This document shows, piece by piece, positions 28,334 to 37,056 of a stretch of DNA of 42,707 bases; the stretch's first letter is position 1; every line of letters starts with the position of its first letter. The notes below the pieces were generated by a model that saw nothing but the letters and a program-made list of their open reading frames with translations, was not told the DNA's origin and did not search any database. The position numbers were made by a program, and so were the translations under genes. The DNA comes from Cedecea neteri NBRC 105707 = ATCC 33855. Lineage in GTDB: Bacteria; Pseudomonadota; Gammaproteobacteria; Enterobacterales; Enterobacteriaceae. The DNA is taken from the NCBI RefSeq assembly GCF_001571265.1, contig NZ_BCTL01000015.1, positions 1-42,707 on the forward strand, written 5' to 3'.

Positions 28334-28348
28334 GTGTAACCGTTACAC
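28334..28348. promoter_or_regulatory. Upstream palindrome of galR, GalR-operator-like
   Basis: GTGTAACCGTTACAC is a perfect 15-base palindrome. It has both half-sites of the GalR/GalS operator (GTGNAANC and its complement), but with an odd centre, one base shorter than the standard 16-base site. It lies about 102 bases (centre to centre) upstream of the promoter-proximal operator. Confidence 0.55.
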
Positions 28349-28435
28349 GCTTTCGCGTTGATTTTGTTCCAGTTTGCGATATATCCAGCAGTTGTTGCCT
28401 TGCAGTCATCAGGGATTTCCGTAAAACTAAACGCA

Positions 28436-28451
28436 GTGTAAACGATTACCC
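28436..28451. promoter_or_regulatory. Candidate GalR/GalS operator at the galR promoter
   Basis: GTGTAAACGATTACCC matches the 16-base gal operator consensus at all but one defined position, and its left half is identical to the E. coli gal external operator. It ends 18 bases before the galR ATG, which suggests autoregulation by GalR or cross-control by GalS. Confidence 0.7.
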
Positions 28452-28469
28452 CGAACAGGAAGGCTTTTC

Positions 28470-29480
28470 ATGGCGACAATTAAGGATGTGGCTCGGCTGG
28501 CTGGTGTGTCTGTCGCCACGGTTTCACGCGTCATCAACCACTCCCCAAAAGCCAGCGATGCCTCGAAGCAGGCGGTGAATAGCGCTATGGAAGCGCTGAA
28601 TTATCATCCCAACGCGAATGCGCGAGCGCTCGCCCAACAAGCCACTGAAACCATTGGCCTGATCGTGGGGGACGTTTCCGACCCTTTCTTTGGCGCGATG
28701 GTCAAAGCCGTTGAACAAGTGGCCTACCGTACCGGCAACTTCCTGCTGATCGGCAACGGCTACCACAGCGAACAAAAAGAGCGTCAGGCCATCGAACAGC
28801 TTATTCGCCACCGCAGCGCGGCGTTGGTCGTTCACGCCAAAAAACTCCCTGATGAGGAGCTCATTTCGCTGATGAAACAAATCCCCGGCATGGTGCTCAT
28901 CAACCGCATTGTTCCAGGGTTTGAGCAACGCTGCGTCGCGCTGGATGACCGCTACGGTGCCTGGCTTGCTACGCGCCATTTGATTCAGCAGGGGCACACC
29001 CGCATTGGTTATATTTGCTCCAACCACCAGATATCGGACGCAGAAGACCGCCTTCAGGGCTACTACGACGCGCTCCGCGAACACAATATTCCGATTAACG
29101 AACGCCTGGTGACCTTTGGCGAACCCGATGAAAGCGGCGGCGAGCAGGCCCTGACGGAGCTGCTGGGGCGCGGTAAAAACTTCACCGCAGTGGCCTGCTA
29201 CAACGATTCAATGGCCGCCGGGGCGATGGGCGTGCTGAACGACAACGGGATTGATGTTCCCGGTGAGATTTCTCTGATTGGCTTTGATGACGTGTTAATT
29301 TCACGCTACGTGCGGCCGAAGCTGACCACGGTTCGCTACCCGATTGTGACCATGGCGACTCAGGCAGCAGAACTCGCGCTGGCGCTGGCCGAAAACCTGC
29401 CGCTGCCGGAGATTACCCACATGTTCAGCCCAACGCTGGTGCGACGCCACTCGGTCGTTTCTCCTGGCGACAACAGTTAA
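28470..29480 (+). CDS. galR: Galactose operon repressor GalR
   Basis: A LacI-family repressor of the galactose regulon, released by D-galactose. 336 residues (E. coli 343; the difference is a shorter C-terminal tail). The helix-turn-helix and hinge are nearly identical to E. coli (MATIKDVARLAGVSVATVSR), followed by the periplasmic-binding-protein-like effector core (GLIVGDVSDPFFGAMVKAVEQ, FTAVACYNDSMAAGAMG). The ATG follows an AACAGGAAGG Shine-Dalgarno region. Its stop overlaps the stop of the convergent acetyltransferase gene by 4 bases, with no terminator between them. Confidence 0.97.
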   Translation: MATIKDVARLAGVSVATVSRVINHSPKASDASKQAVNSAMEALNYHPNANARALAQQATETIGLIVGDVSDPFFGAMVKAVEQVAYRTGNFLLIGNGYHSEQKERQAIEQLIRHRSAALVVHAKKLPDEELISLMKQIPGMVLINRIVPGFEQRCVALDDRYGAWLATRHLIQQGHTRIGYICSNHQISDAEDRLQGYYDALREHNIPINERLVTFGEPDESGGEQALTELLGRGKNFTAVACYNDSMAAGAMGVLNDNGIDVPGEISLIGFDDVLISRYVRPKLTTVRYPIVTMATQAAELALALAENLPLPEITHMFSPTLVRRHSVVSPGDNS

Positions 29481-29926
29481 AGCGTAAGTTGATAAAGATG
29501 TACGGGCTGGTCGGGGTAATCCAGCCCATCGCCAATGTAACGCCAGCCAAACCGCTCATAATAGGCCTTACAGGCCGAATAGAGATATAACGACCCAAAA
29601 CCCAGCCCACGGGCATATTCTGCGACGTGCCGCTGTAAAAGCTCGCCCAGCCCCTTCCCTCGCTGGCTTTCATCAATATACAGCGCCGCTAGCCAGGGCC
29701 AGAGATCCTGCCGGCTAATCAGATCGCAGCGCCACAGCCCGACGGTTCCCACCATCTTTTCTCCGTCCAGCGCAATAAATGTCAAGGGCATTTCGCCTTC
29801 CCGCTGGCTGGTGGCAACAACAGACGCAAAAAAGCCTCGGCTTTCCTTACTGCCAAACGCCTGCCAAAGCCACTCCGTCACCTGTTCTGCGTACTGAGGG
29901 GCCTGGTACAACGGGACAATTTTCAC
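29477..29926 (-). CDS. GNAT-family N-acetyltransferase
   Basis: 149 residues forming a single GNAT domain. The acetyl-CoA loop is QRGKGLGELL at about 88-97, preceded by the beta-4 strand LAALYIDES; the C-terminal YYERFGWRYIGDG is the usual final GNAT strand-helix. The acceptor is unknown; the family modifies small amines, antibiotics, peptides or protein termini. It lies convergent with galR and divergent from a LacI-family gene (150 bases between starts), so it may be that regulator's target. It is absent between galR and lysA in E. coli. Confidence 0.85.
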   Translation of the reverse strand: MKIVPLYQAPQYAEQVTEWLWQAFGSKESRGFFASVVATSQREGEMPLTFIALDGEKMVGTVGLWRCDLISRQDLWPWLAALYIDESQRGKGLGELLQRHVAEYARGLGFGSLYLYSACKAYYERFGWRYIGDGLDYPDQPVHLYQLTL

Positions 29927-30076
29927 AACGATATACTCCTAAAAAACCACACCAAATTCTGAAAGCGTGATCTGGTACGACAATTTGCACGGCGAAACGG
30001 CAAGGCCGCTTGTGAGCGAAACTCCTGTGATAAACTGCTGGAAAATCGCGACAGCGTCCAGATCGGGAAGGAAACA

Positions 30077-31108
30077 ATGGTAACAATGTTAGATGTCTCG
30101 TTACGCGCAGGGGTTTCCAAAGCGACGGTATCTCGCGTGTTAAACGGCACCGGACAGGTTAAAGCAAGCACCCGCGAACAGGTGTTTAAGGCCATGGAAG
30201 AGCTGGGCTATAAGCCTAATTTTCTGGCACGATCGCTGGCAAACCGCAGCAGCAACAGCATCGGGCTGGTCGTCTCCACCTTTGATGGCTTTTATTTTGG
30301 TCGCCTGCTACAGCAGGCTTCACGCCGCACGGAATTCTACGGTAAACAGCTGATCGTCACCGACGGGCATGACACACCGGAAAAAGAGCTGGACGCCGTA
30401 CAAATGCTGGCGGACCGGCACTGTGACGCTATCGTTCTCTACACGCGTTTTATGAGCGAGCGGGCGCTGATGTCGCTGATGGATGCCATTCAGGTGCCGC
30501 TGGTGGTCATTAACCGGGACGTCACCCAGGCCCGTGAACGCTGCGTCTTCTTCGAACAGCAGGATGCCGCCTTTCAGGCCACCGAATATCTGATTCAGCA
30601 GGGGCACAGAGAGATAGCCTGCATTACCGTGCCTATCTCCACGCCAACCGGCAAGGCGCGCCTGATGGGCTACCGCAAAGCGCTGCAAAAACATGGGATT
30701 GTGTGGGATGAAAACCGGGTAAAGTACGGGGATTCGACCATGACAGAAGGGCACCATTTGTGCCAGGAATTGCTGGCCAGCGGCGTGACCTTCAGCGCTC
30801 TTTTCTCCTGCAACGACGATATGGCGCTAGGCGCCTCCAAAGCGCTGCACCAGGCCGGGATTCGCATTCCGCAGGATATCTCGCTGTTTGGTTTTGATGA
30901 CGCACCAAGCGCACAGTGGCTCGAGCCGGCGCTGTCATCCGTCTATCTGCCCATCGACAACATGATCATCACCGCTATCGATCAGGCCATCAAGCTGGCG
31001 AGCGGCGAGCCGTTAGCACCGATCCCGCCATTTGTGGGGACGCTGGTACTGAGAGATTCCGTTGCACCCGGCCCCTTTTTCGAGGCCGGACGGAAAGTCT
31101 CAAAGTAG
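30077..31108 (+). CDS. LacI-family transcriptional regulator (AscG/GalR-like)
   Basis: 343 residues. The N-terminal helix-turn-helix (MLDVSLRAGVSKATVSRVLNGTG, about 4-26) and hinge are followed by a sugar-binding effector domain (SIGLVVSTFDGFYFGRLLQQ, SALFSCNDDMALGASKAL, DISLFGFDDAP). It most resembles the cryptic beta-glucoside repressor AscG among proteins I know, but clearly is not AscG itself. The ATG at 30077 has a GGGAAGGA Shine-Dalgarno; an ATG three codons later is possible. No sugar-uptake or glycosidase gene is adjacent, so the target could be the divergent acetyltransferase or remote genes. Its 3' end overlaps lysA (convergent) by 9 bases. Confidence 0.88.
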   Translation: MVTMLDVSLRAGVSKATVSRVLNGTGQVKASTREQVFKAMEELGYKPNFLARSLANRSSNSIGLVVSTFDGFYFGRLLQQASRRTEFYGKQLIVTDGHDTPEKELDAVQMLADRHCDAIVLYTRFMSERALMSLMDAIQVPLVVINRDVTQARERCVFFEQQDAAFQATEYLIQQGHREIACITVPISTPTGKARLMGYRKALQKHGIVWDENRVKYGDSTMTEGHHLCQELLASGVTFSALFSCNDDMALGASKALHQAGIRIPQDISLFGFDDAPSAQWLEPALSSVYLPIDNMIITAIDQAIKLASGEPLAPIPPFVGTLVLRDSVAPGPFFEAGRKVSK

Positions 31109-32362
31109 CTCAAGCGCCAGCAGTTCCTGAATCGTCTGGCGGCGGCGAATCAGGCGCGCGCTGCCGTTATCAAACAGCACTTCCGGCAACAGCGGGCGGC
31201 TATTGTAGTTGGACGACATAGAAGCCCCGTATGCGCCGGTATCGTGCAGCACCAGGTAATCACCTGGTTTAACCGGCGGCAGCAGGCGGGTTTCTACCTT
31301 GCCGCCTTCCTGCTGGGTAAACACATCCCCGGACTCGCACAGCGGCCCCGCCACAACGGTTTCTTTTGGTTGCAGCGCAGACAGATCTCGCCCGTCGCCC
31401 GCCAGCGCAGAAATATGGTGATAACTGCCGTACATAGACGGACGCATAAGATCGTTAAAACCGGCATCGATCAGCACAAAGTGGCGGGATCCCATATCTT
31501 TCACCGCGCGCACCTGTGAAACCAGCACCCCGGCTTCAGCCACCAGAAAACGCCCCGGCTCGATCTCCAGCTTCACCGGGTGCCCCAGATGAGCGGCAAT
31601 TTTTTCGCGCGCGGTATTCCACAGGCCGTAGTAGTGGTCGGTATTGATCGTTTCCTCCCCCTCGCGGTAAGGAATGGACAGCCCGCCCCCGGCCGAAATC
31701 GCCTCAAGATCCTGGCCGAAGTCGATAACCTGCTGCACCATTGCACCGCAAACCTGCTCAAGATGGCCATAATCCACGCCGGAACCAATGTGCATATGAA
31801 TACCGACCAGGTGGATGCCGTAGCGCTGCATTGCTTCCAGCGCTTTCGGCATATCGCTTAGCCAGATACCGTGTTTACTGTTCTCACCGCCGGTGTTGGT
31901 TTTCTGGCTATGCCCGTGACCAAAGCCCGGGTTGATACGCAGCCAGACGCGGTGTCCCGGAGAAACTTCACCGAGCTGATGCAGCATATCCACAGATCCG
32001 ATATTGACCGGGATTTTCTGCTCAGCCACCAGCGCCAGCGTGGCGTTATCAATCACGTCGGCGGTAAATACGATATCGTCCGGATTTTCCAGCGGCTTAT
32101 AGCCCGCCGCCAGCGCACGCTCGATTTCACCCTGCGACACCGAATCCACCTTCACACCCTGCTCACGCATTAGTTTCAGGATATGAATATTCGAACATGC
32201 CTTTTGGGCGAAGCGAATCACATCGAACTGGCGCAGTTGGGCAATCTGCTGCCGGATGATTTCAGCGTCATAAACCCATACCGGGCAGCCGAATTCGGCG
32301 GGCAGGGTCAGCAGATTTTGCGCATTCAGCGCGGTGGTGGTGTCGTGCAGCGAGCGAGGCAT
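31100..32362 (-). CDS. lysA: Diaminopimelate decarboxylase LysA
   Basis: The last step of lysine synthesis: PLP-dependent decarboxylation of meso-diaminopimelate to L-lysine. The ATG at 32362 with a GGAG Shine-Dalgarno gives 420 residues, the E. coli length; the 29 in-frame codons upstream are unmatched and cover the promoter. PLP lysine is K54 (FAQKACSNIHIL); the glycine-rich phosphate site is SAGGGLSIPY, and GPLCESGDV contributes to substrate binding. Divergent from lysR, which activates it when diaminopimelate accumulates. Confidence 0.97.
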   Translation of the reverse strand: MPRSLHDTTTALNAQNLLTLPAEFGCPVWVYDAEIIRQQIAQLRQFDVIRFAQKACSNIHILKLMREQGVKVDSVSQGEIERALAAGYKPLENPDDIVFTADVIDNATLALVAEQKIPVNIGSVDMLHQLGEVSPGHRVWLRINPGFGHGHSQKTNTGGENSKHGIWLSDMPKALEAMQRYGIHLVGIHMHIGSGVDYGHLEQVCGAMVQQVIDFGQDLEAISAGGGLSIPYREGEETINTDHYYGLWNTAREKIAAHLGHPVKLEIEPGRFLVAEAGVLVSQVRAVKDMGSRHFVLIDAGFNDLMRPSMYGSYHHISALAGDGRDLSALQPKETVVAGPLCESGDVFTQQEGGKVETRLLPPVKPGDYLVLHDTGAYGASMSSNYNSRPLLPEVLFDNGSARLIRRRQTIQELLALELL

Positions 32363-32492
32363 GGTGAACTCCGGATAACTGTCATTTGCCTCTATTACGC
32401 CATAGAGCGTGAGTGATAAAAAATATCGTTTTCTAGCGAGTCTATTCAAATGTGATATGGTTTAAAGCATGCCCCCTCAGCGGAACAACACC
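32363..32492. promoter_or_regulatory. lysA-lysR divergent control region
   Basis: A 130-base AT-rich spacer between the divergent starts. It should hold the LysR binding site and both promoters. A weak inverted pair, ATATC (32423-32427) and GATAT (32454-32458), is the only symmetric element I see; I cannot define the operator further. Confidence 0.5.
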
Positions 32493-33416
32493 ATGCCAGC
32501 CATCAATCTGCGCCACATCGAAATCTTCCACGCCGTGATGACCGCCGGCAACCTCACCGAAGCCGCTGGCCTGCTGCACACCTCCCAGCCCACGGTCAGC
32601 CGGGAGCTGGCGCGCTTTGAAAAGCTCATCGGCCTGCAGCTGTTCGAGCGCAGCCGGGGCCGTCTTTACCCCACCGTGCAGGGGCTGCGGCTGTTTGAAG
32701 AGGTTCAGCGCTCCTGGTACGGGCTGGATCGTATTCTTAATGCCGCCGAAAGCCTGCGCGAATTCCGTCAGGGCGAGCTGTCCATCGCCTGTCTGCCGGT
32801 GTTTTCTCAGTCCTTTTTGCCACGTCTGATGCAGCCGTTTCTGGCACGCTACCCGGATCTCAGCCTGAACATCGTGCCGCAGGAATCCCCGCTGCTGGAA
32901 GAGTGGCTGTCAGCCCAGCGCCACGATCTCGGGCTGACGGAAAACATCACCACGCCTGCCGGAACGGAACGCCAGACCTTACTCACTCTGAATGAAGTTT
33001 GCGTGCTGCCCGCCGGGCACAAACTCGCCGCAAAAGCAGAGCTCACGCCGCAGGATTTTGCCGGGGAGAATTACATCAGCCTGTCGCGGACCGACAGCTA
33101 CCGCCAGCTACTGGACTCGCTGTTTCAGGAACATGACGTAAAGCGAAGAATGGTGGTGGAAACGCACAGCGCCGCGTCCGTCTGCGCGATGGTTCAGGCG
33201 GGGGCTGGCGTGTCTATCGTCAACCCGTTAACCGCGCTGGATTACCACGAACGCGGCGTGGTGGTACGTCCGTTCAGCGTGGCGGTGCCTTTTACCGTCA
33301 GCCTGATTCGGCCCCTGCACCGCCCGGCATCAGCGCTGGTCAGCGCGTTCAGCGACCACTTACAGCACAACATGCATCTGTATAGCGACCCGCTCAACGC
33401 GCTGCTCAACCGCTAG
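32493..33416 (+). CDS. lysR: LysR, transcriptional activator of lysA
   Basis: The founding LysR-type regulator; it activates lysA in response to diaminopimelate and represses itself. The ATG at 32493 gives 307 residues beginning MPAINLRHIEIFHAVMTAGNLTEAA, aligned with E. coli LysR (311). An upstream in-frame ATG at 32469 lacks a Shine-Dalgarno and adds an unmatched PPQRNNT. The winged helix-turn-helix (about 4-63, with LLHTSQPTVSRELARFE) is followed by the co-inducer domain. The stop lies one base from the stop of the convergent MFS gene. Confidence 0.95.
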   Translation: MPAINLRHIEIFHAVMTAGNLTEAAGLLHTSQPTVSRELARFEKLIGLQLFERSRGRLYPTVQGLRLFEEVQRSWYGLDRILNAAESLREFRQGELSIACLPVFSQSFLPRLMQPFLARYPDLSLNIVPQESPLLEEWLSAQRHDLGLTENITTPAGTERQTLLTLNEVCVLPAGHKLAAKAELTPQDFAGENYISLSRTDSYRQLLDSLFQEHDVKRRMVVETHSAASVCAMVQAGAGVSIVNPLTALDYHERGVVVRPFSVAVPFTVSLIRPLHRPASALVSAFSDHLQHNMHLYSDPLNALLNR

Positions 33417-33417
33417 C

Positions 33418-34584
33418 TTATTGCTCTGTTACCGGCTGCTGGTGGCCGGAACCATTGCTGAAGTTAATCAGGCAAATAATTAGCCCGACAACCGCTAATC
33501 CGGCGGCGGCCACCGGCACCGCAGTCAGGCCGTAACCACGTTCAATGACCGTACCGCCGACCCAGGCACCGAGTGCATTGCCCACGTTAAAGGCCGCAAT
33601 ATTCAGCGTGGACACCAGATTAGGCGCCTCTTTGCCGTGCAGCACCACGTTGATTTGCAGCGCAGGTACGGTGGCAAACGCTGCCATCGCCCACAGGAAC
33701 AGCGTGATTTCTGCGAGCCATGCGCCGTGGCTGGTCCAGCGGAAAAGCAGCGAGAAGATGGCAATCAGGCTAAAGCTAAGGATCAGGCTGAAAGATACCC
33801 GCCAGTCCGCCAGGCGCCCGCCCAGAATGTTCCCCACCGTCAGCCCCGCGCCAATCAGGAACAGCGTCCAGCTCACGCCCCTCGGCGTAATGCCGGTGAC
33901 CTGCAGCAGCATCGGCGCCACATAGCTGAACAGCGCGAACATCGCCGCCGAGAAGAACACCGTCATACTGAGGGACAACCAAAGCTTGCCGTGTGCCAGC
34001 GCTTTGATTTCGCTTTTTAAGTCGGTGGCCTCTTCATCCTTCTGCGACGGCAGGCTAACCACCAGCGCCAGGAACGCAATCACCCCAATAACGGCGACGC
34101 CCCAGAAAGTGGCTCGCCAGCCGTAAAGCTGCCCGAACCAGGTGCCAATCGGCACGCCCAGCACGTTCGCCAGCGTTAAGCCGGTGAACATTAACGCCAC
34201 CGCCGAGGCCTTGCGTCCGGCCGGGACAAGACTTGCCGCCACAACGGCACCAATCCCGAAGAACGCCCCGTGGCACAGTGCCGTAATAACGCGCGCCAAC
34301 ATCAGGAAATTGTAGCTAAGCGCCAGGGCACAGAGCAGGTTGCCGACGATGAAAATCACCATCAGCAAAATTAACGACAGTTTGCGCGGCAAACGAGCGG
34401 TGAGCAAAGCCATGATGGGTGCTCCGATGGCGACCCCAAGCGCATAGCCGCTGATAAGCCAGCCGGCAACGGGAATGGAGACCTGAAGATCCCCCGCCAC
34501 CTCGGGCAACAGCCCCATAATAACGAACTCAGTCGTGCCGATGGCAAACGCGCTCATCGCCAGCGCCAGTAATGAAACAGGCAT
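33418..34584 (-). CDS. MFS transporter, drug/arabinose-efflux type (DHA1, YdhP/AraJ-like)
   Basis: A 12-helix major-facilitator protein of the DHA1 group, probably a proton-coupled exporter of sugars, purines or small drugs. The ATG at 34584 with a CCGGAG Shine-Dalgarno gives 388 residues; the longer frame adds a 16-residue tail without a signal. Typical segments are FAIGTTEFVIMGLLPEVAGD (helix 1), RLPRKLSLI (motif A region), HGAFFGIGAVVAASLVP and the C-motif run LTLANVLGVPIGTW. The substrate cannot be inferred. It is not part of the E. coli lysR-ygeA interval. Confidence 0.88.
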   Translation of the reverse strand: MPVSLLALAMSAFAIGTTEFVIMGLLPEVAGDLQVSIPVAGWLISGYALGVAIGAPIMALLTARLPRKLSLILLMVIFIVGNLLCALALSYNFLMLARVITALCHGAFFGIGAVVAASLVPAGRKASAVALMFTGLTLANVLGVPIGTWFGQLYGWRATFWGVAVIGVIAFLALVVSLPSQKDEEATDLKSEIKALAHGKLWLSLSMTVFFSAAMFALFSYVAPMLLQVTGITPRGVSWTLFLIGAGLTVGNILGGRLADWRVSFSLILSFSLIAIFSLLFRWTSHGAWLAEITLFLWAMAAFATVPALQINVVLHGKEAPNLVSTLNIAAFNVGNALGAWVGGTVIERGYGLTAVPVAAAGLAVVGLIICLINFSNGSGHQQPVTEQ

Positions 34585-34711
34585 TGTATAACTCCGGTTG
34601 CAGACATGATGAAAAGCCATTGCTGGGCGCAATCGCCTGTAGTGTGAGGATTTCAGAGGAGTAGCTTTTTGGAATAATGTGCGCTACATAACAAATTTAT
34701 AACACATTAGC

Positions 34712-34730
34712 GGCCGGGCATGACCCGGCC
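34712..34730. repeat. GC-rich hairpin between ygeA and the MFS gene
   Basis: GGCCGGG (34712-34718) and CCCGGCC (34724-34730) form a perfect 7-bp stem with a 5-base loop, about 60 bases past the ygeA stop. No T tract follows on either strand, so it may be a weak or factor-assisted terminator. Confidence 0.55.
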
Positions 34731-34787
34731 CGTCGTGGGGGCAAAACAGCAATTTCACTTATTCAATTGATATAAAAAGAAAAAACC

Positions 34788-35486
34788 CTACTCTTCACCG
34801 CACATAAAGCGAACTGCATCGTCGGCATGGATCGCAGCGGTGTCAAACACCGGCAGCGAGCAATCCTGCTGGCTGAGCAGCAAGCCAATTTCGGTACAGC
34901 CGAAAATAACCCCTTCCGCTCCCTGTGCCTGCAACGCCTGAATCACCTGCTGGTAATAGTGCTTCGACTCAGGGTTAATCACCCCGAGGCACAGCTCATC
35001 GAAGATTATCTGGTTGATACGCTGGCGCTGTGACGAGTCAGGAATAATCGAGCGGATACCGAACTGCGTCTGCAGGCGGCCACGATAAAAGTCCTGCTCC
35101 ATGGTGTAGCGCGTTCCCAATAGTGCCACCTGACTTACCCCATGAGCCGCAATCACTCGCCCGGTCGCGTCGGCAATATGCAGAAACGGCAGCGGGCATC
35201 GGGACTCGATGTGCTCTGCGACTTTATGCATGGTGTTCGTACACAGCACAATGCCCTCGGCCCCGGCCTTTTGCAGCCCTAAAGCCGCCTCGGCCAGCAT
35301 CTCACCGGCTTTATCCCACTCGCCGGCAGACTGGCAGACCTCAATCTCGTGAAAATCGACGCTGTGCAGCACAATTTTGGCCGAGTGAAGCCCACCCAGA
35401 CGCTGTTTGATCCCTTCGTTGATTAACCGGTAGTAGGGAATCGTAGATTCCCAGCTCATACCGCCCAGCAGCCCAATCGTTTTCAT
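34788..35486 (-). CDS. ygeA: Broad-spectrum amino-acid racemase YgeA (Asp/Glu racemase family)
   Basis: A PLP-independent racemase that makes D-amino acids; the E. coli enzyme acts best on homoserine. 232 residues (E. coli 230). The two-cysteine catalytic pair is C82 (VLCTNTMHK) and C197 (FGCTEIGLL), and the family start [19 protein letters not shown] is intact. It sits after lysR as in E. coli (with an MFS gene inserted), but the araE gene that follows in E. coli is absent. Confidence 0.94.
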   Translation of the reverse strand: MKTIGLLGGMSWESTIPYYRLINEGIKQRLGGLHSAKIVLHSVDFHEIEVCQSAGEWDKAGEMLAEAALGLQKAGAEGIVLCTNTMHKVAEHIESRCPLPFLHIADATGRVIAAHGVSQVALLGTRYTMEQDFYRGRLQTQFGIRSIIPDSSQRQRINQIIFDELCLGVINPESKHYYQQVIQALQAQGAEGVIFGCTEIGLLLSQQDCSLPVFDTAAIHADDAVRFMCGEE

Positions 35487-35538
35487 TCTTATCCCCTGTT
35501 TGCTGTTTCCCTCCGGTTATAACCCGTATCCAGAGAAT

Positions 35539-35560
35539 AAAAAAGCCTCCATCAGGAGGC
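35539..35560 (-). terminator. fepE terminator
   Basis: On the minus strand GCCTCC-TGAT-GGAGGC (35560-35545) is followed by six T residues (35544-35539). It lies 22 bases past the fepE stop and separates it from ygeA. Confidence 0.9.
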
Positions 35561-35582
35561 TCAGGGCGACGACATATCGGGT

Positions 35583-36704
35583 TTAAACAACGTCCAGCCT
35601 GGCCTTTCTGCTGGCGACGAGGTTGCGCAGCAGGACAAAACCGCATGCTCCCATCAGGCCAATCAGAGTAGCCAGAATAACCACGATGGATTTTCCCGGC
35701 CCTTCTTTTTTAATCGGTAAAGAAGGGTTCATCTGATAGCGGAACGGCTGGAAGTTTACGTCGTTAACTTTGACCTGCGCCAGCTTAGTCAAATAGTACT
35801 CACGGTTTTGAACGCTGGCATTTAATTCCGCCACATCTTTAAGCGACGACTCGATTTTCAATTTTTCGGCCAGGCCATCAGCGCCTAACGCAACCGAGTA
35901 GTCAGGATCGTCCTTAACCGCCTGCCCGTTACTGTATACCGGCTTTTTAATGCCAGCCGCGTTGGCAACTTCCAGCGAATAACCCAGCCGCTGGATATTC
36001 ACTTTATGCTGATTCTCAAGTTTTACCTTATCCAGCTGCAGCTTGTCTTTCTCCACTGCACTTTTCAATTCAACGGCATAGCGTAAGTTTTGCACCGTAT
36101 CTTGATTGACACGCTGAGTAATAAAATCAATGTAGCCGCTTAGTACCTCCCGGGATTCTTCTGCATTCGGCCCGGTGAAGCTTAAAGTCCATGAAGAATA
36201 GGATGTCGCATTGCTGATCTTAGGATCCGCATTATTCACCGCTTTAAATTTTGCAGCCGTCTCCTGAATGGCACGATGCAATATGGCTTTATTACCCGCA
36301 TTTTTTGCATCAACGAGCTGTTTAACATAGTCAGAGTTAGTCAAATACTCTTCACGCAATGCCTGGGAATCAAAATCCTTCAGGAAATTTTGATAAGTAT
36401 GCTCAGCATCAATATTGGTAGGCACGTCCAGAACGGTCAGTTGGACCGTAGCACGGCGAAGTTCAATCAGTTGAGACGATTCCGGTAGGGTAACAACGGC
36501 CTGGCTCGACCATTTTTGAGGCAACAGGAAACTAAACATCACCCCAAAAAACGCGGCAGCAACCGTGATGAAAGCAACCGTTTTTTTTGCTGCGTAAAGC
36601 GTCCCCAGTAGTTCGAGCAGATCAATTTCCTGTTTTTTTTCAGTCACTAAAGGAAAAGCACGAATATCTTCCAGTGGAGCACTTTTTAATTCAATTGCGG
36701 ACAT
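35583..36704 (-). CDS. fepE: FepE-type Wzz polysaccharide chain-length regulator
   Basis: A polysaccharide co-polymerase class 1 protein in the inner membrane that sets the modal length of O-antigen; FepE types give very long chains. With ATG 36704 it has 373 residues (E. coli FepE 377); a TTG three codons upstream is possible but abuts the only GAG element. Membrane helix 1 spans about 42-61, followed by a long periplasmic coiled-coil-rich domain. The FepE-specific stretch IKKPVYSNGQAVKDDPDYS precedes PSLPIKKEGPGKSI, and helix 2 lies near 338-358. It stands alone here, away from enterobactin or O-antigen genes. Confidence 0.9.
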   Translation of the reverse strand: MSAIELKSAPLEDIRAFPLVTEKKQEIDLLELLGTLYAAKKTVAFITVAAAFFGVMFSFLLPQKWSSQAVVTLPESSQLIELRRATVQLTVLDVPTNIDAEHTYQNFLKDFDSQALREEYLTNSDYVKQLVDAKNAGNKAILHRAIQETAAKFKAVNNADPKISNATSYSSWTLSFTGPNAEESREVLSGYIDFITQRVNQDTVQNLRYAVELKSAVEKDKLQLDKVKLENQHKVNIQRLGYSLEVANAAGIKKPVYSNGQAVKDDPDYSVALGADGLAEKLKIESSLKDVAELNASVQNREYYLTKLAQVKVNDVNFQPFRYQMNPSLPIKKEGPGKSIVVILATLIGLMGACGFVLLRNLVASRKARLDVV

Positions 36705-37056
36705 GTTAACCAACTCATAATAGGTGCCAGATGAAATTATTCCGCTAGGGAATTAATAGATTGAACACAGAGCAAAATAACAACAATTTAATTACTGGTA
36801 TTTAACGCCAGGCGTTCATAGCACCGCGCGTAGTTTTATAAAAAGGAGGATTTTTAGGCATTATCACCAAGAATAATCCGAAAAACAACCAACCAATATT
36901 GAGATTTGTTTTTTTTCGCAAAAATAGAAATGAGATCCAGCGCACCCTTTCTTGTGGATGAGTACGGCATTACGGGGGGTTGTGGCGATGTGCACTTACG
37001 CAACGTTGAAAAACATCAGCAAATGATAATTAAATGTTAGCTGTTAGATTGATGAA
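36705..37056. other. AT-rich spacer between fepE and the LysR-family gene
   Basis: 352 bases without a convincing gene. The half next to fepE must hold its promoter. A 6-bp inverted repeat AACGCC-A-GGCGTT (36804-36816) lies about 100 bases upstream of the fepE start. The rest is AT-rich with homopolymer runs, of the sort often bound by H-NS, and no clear terminator for the LysR-family gene is visible beyond its stop. Confidence 0.5.
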
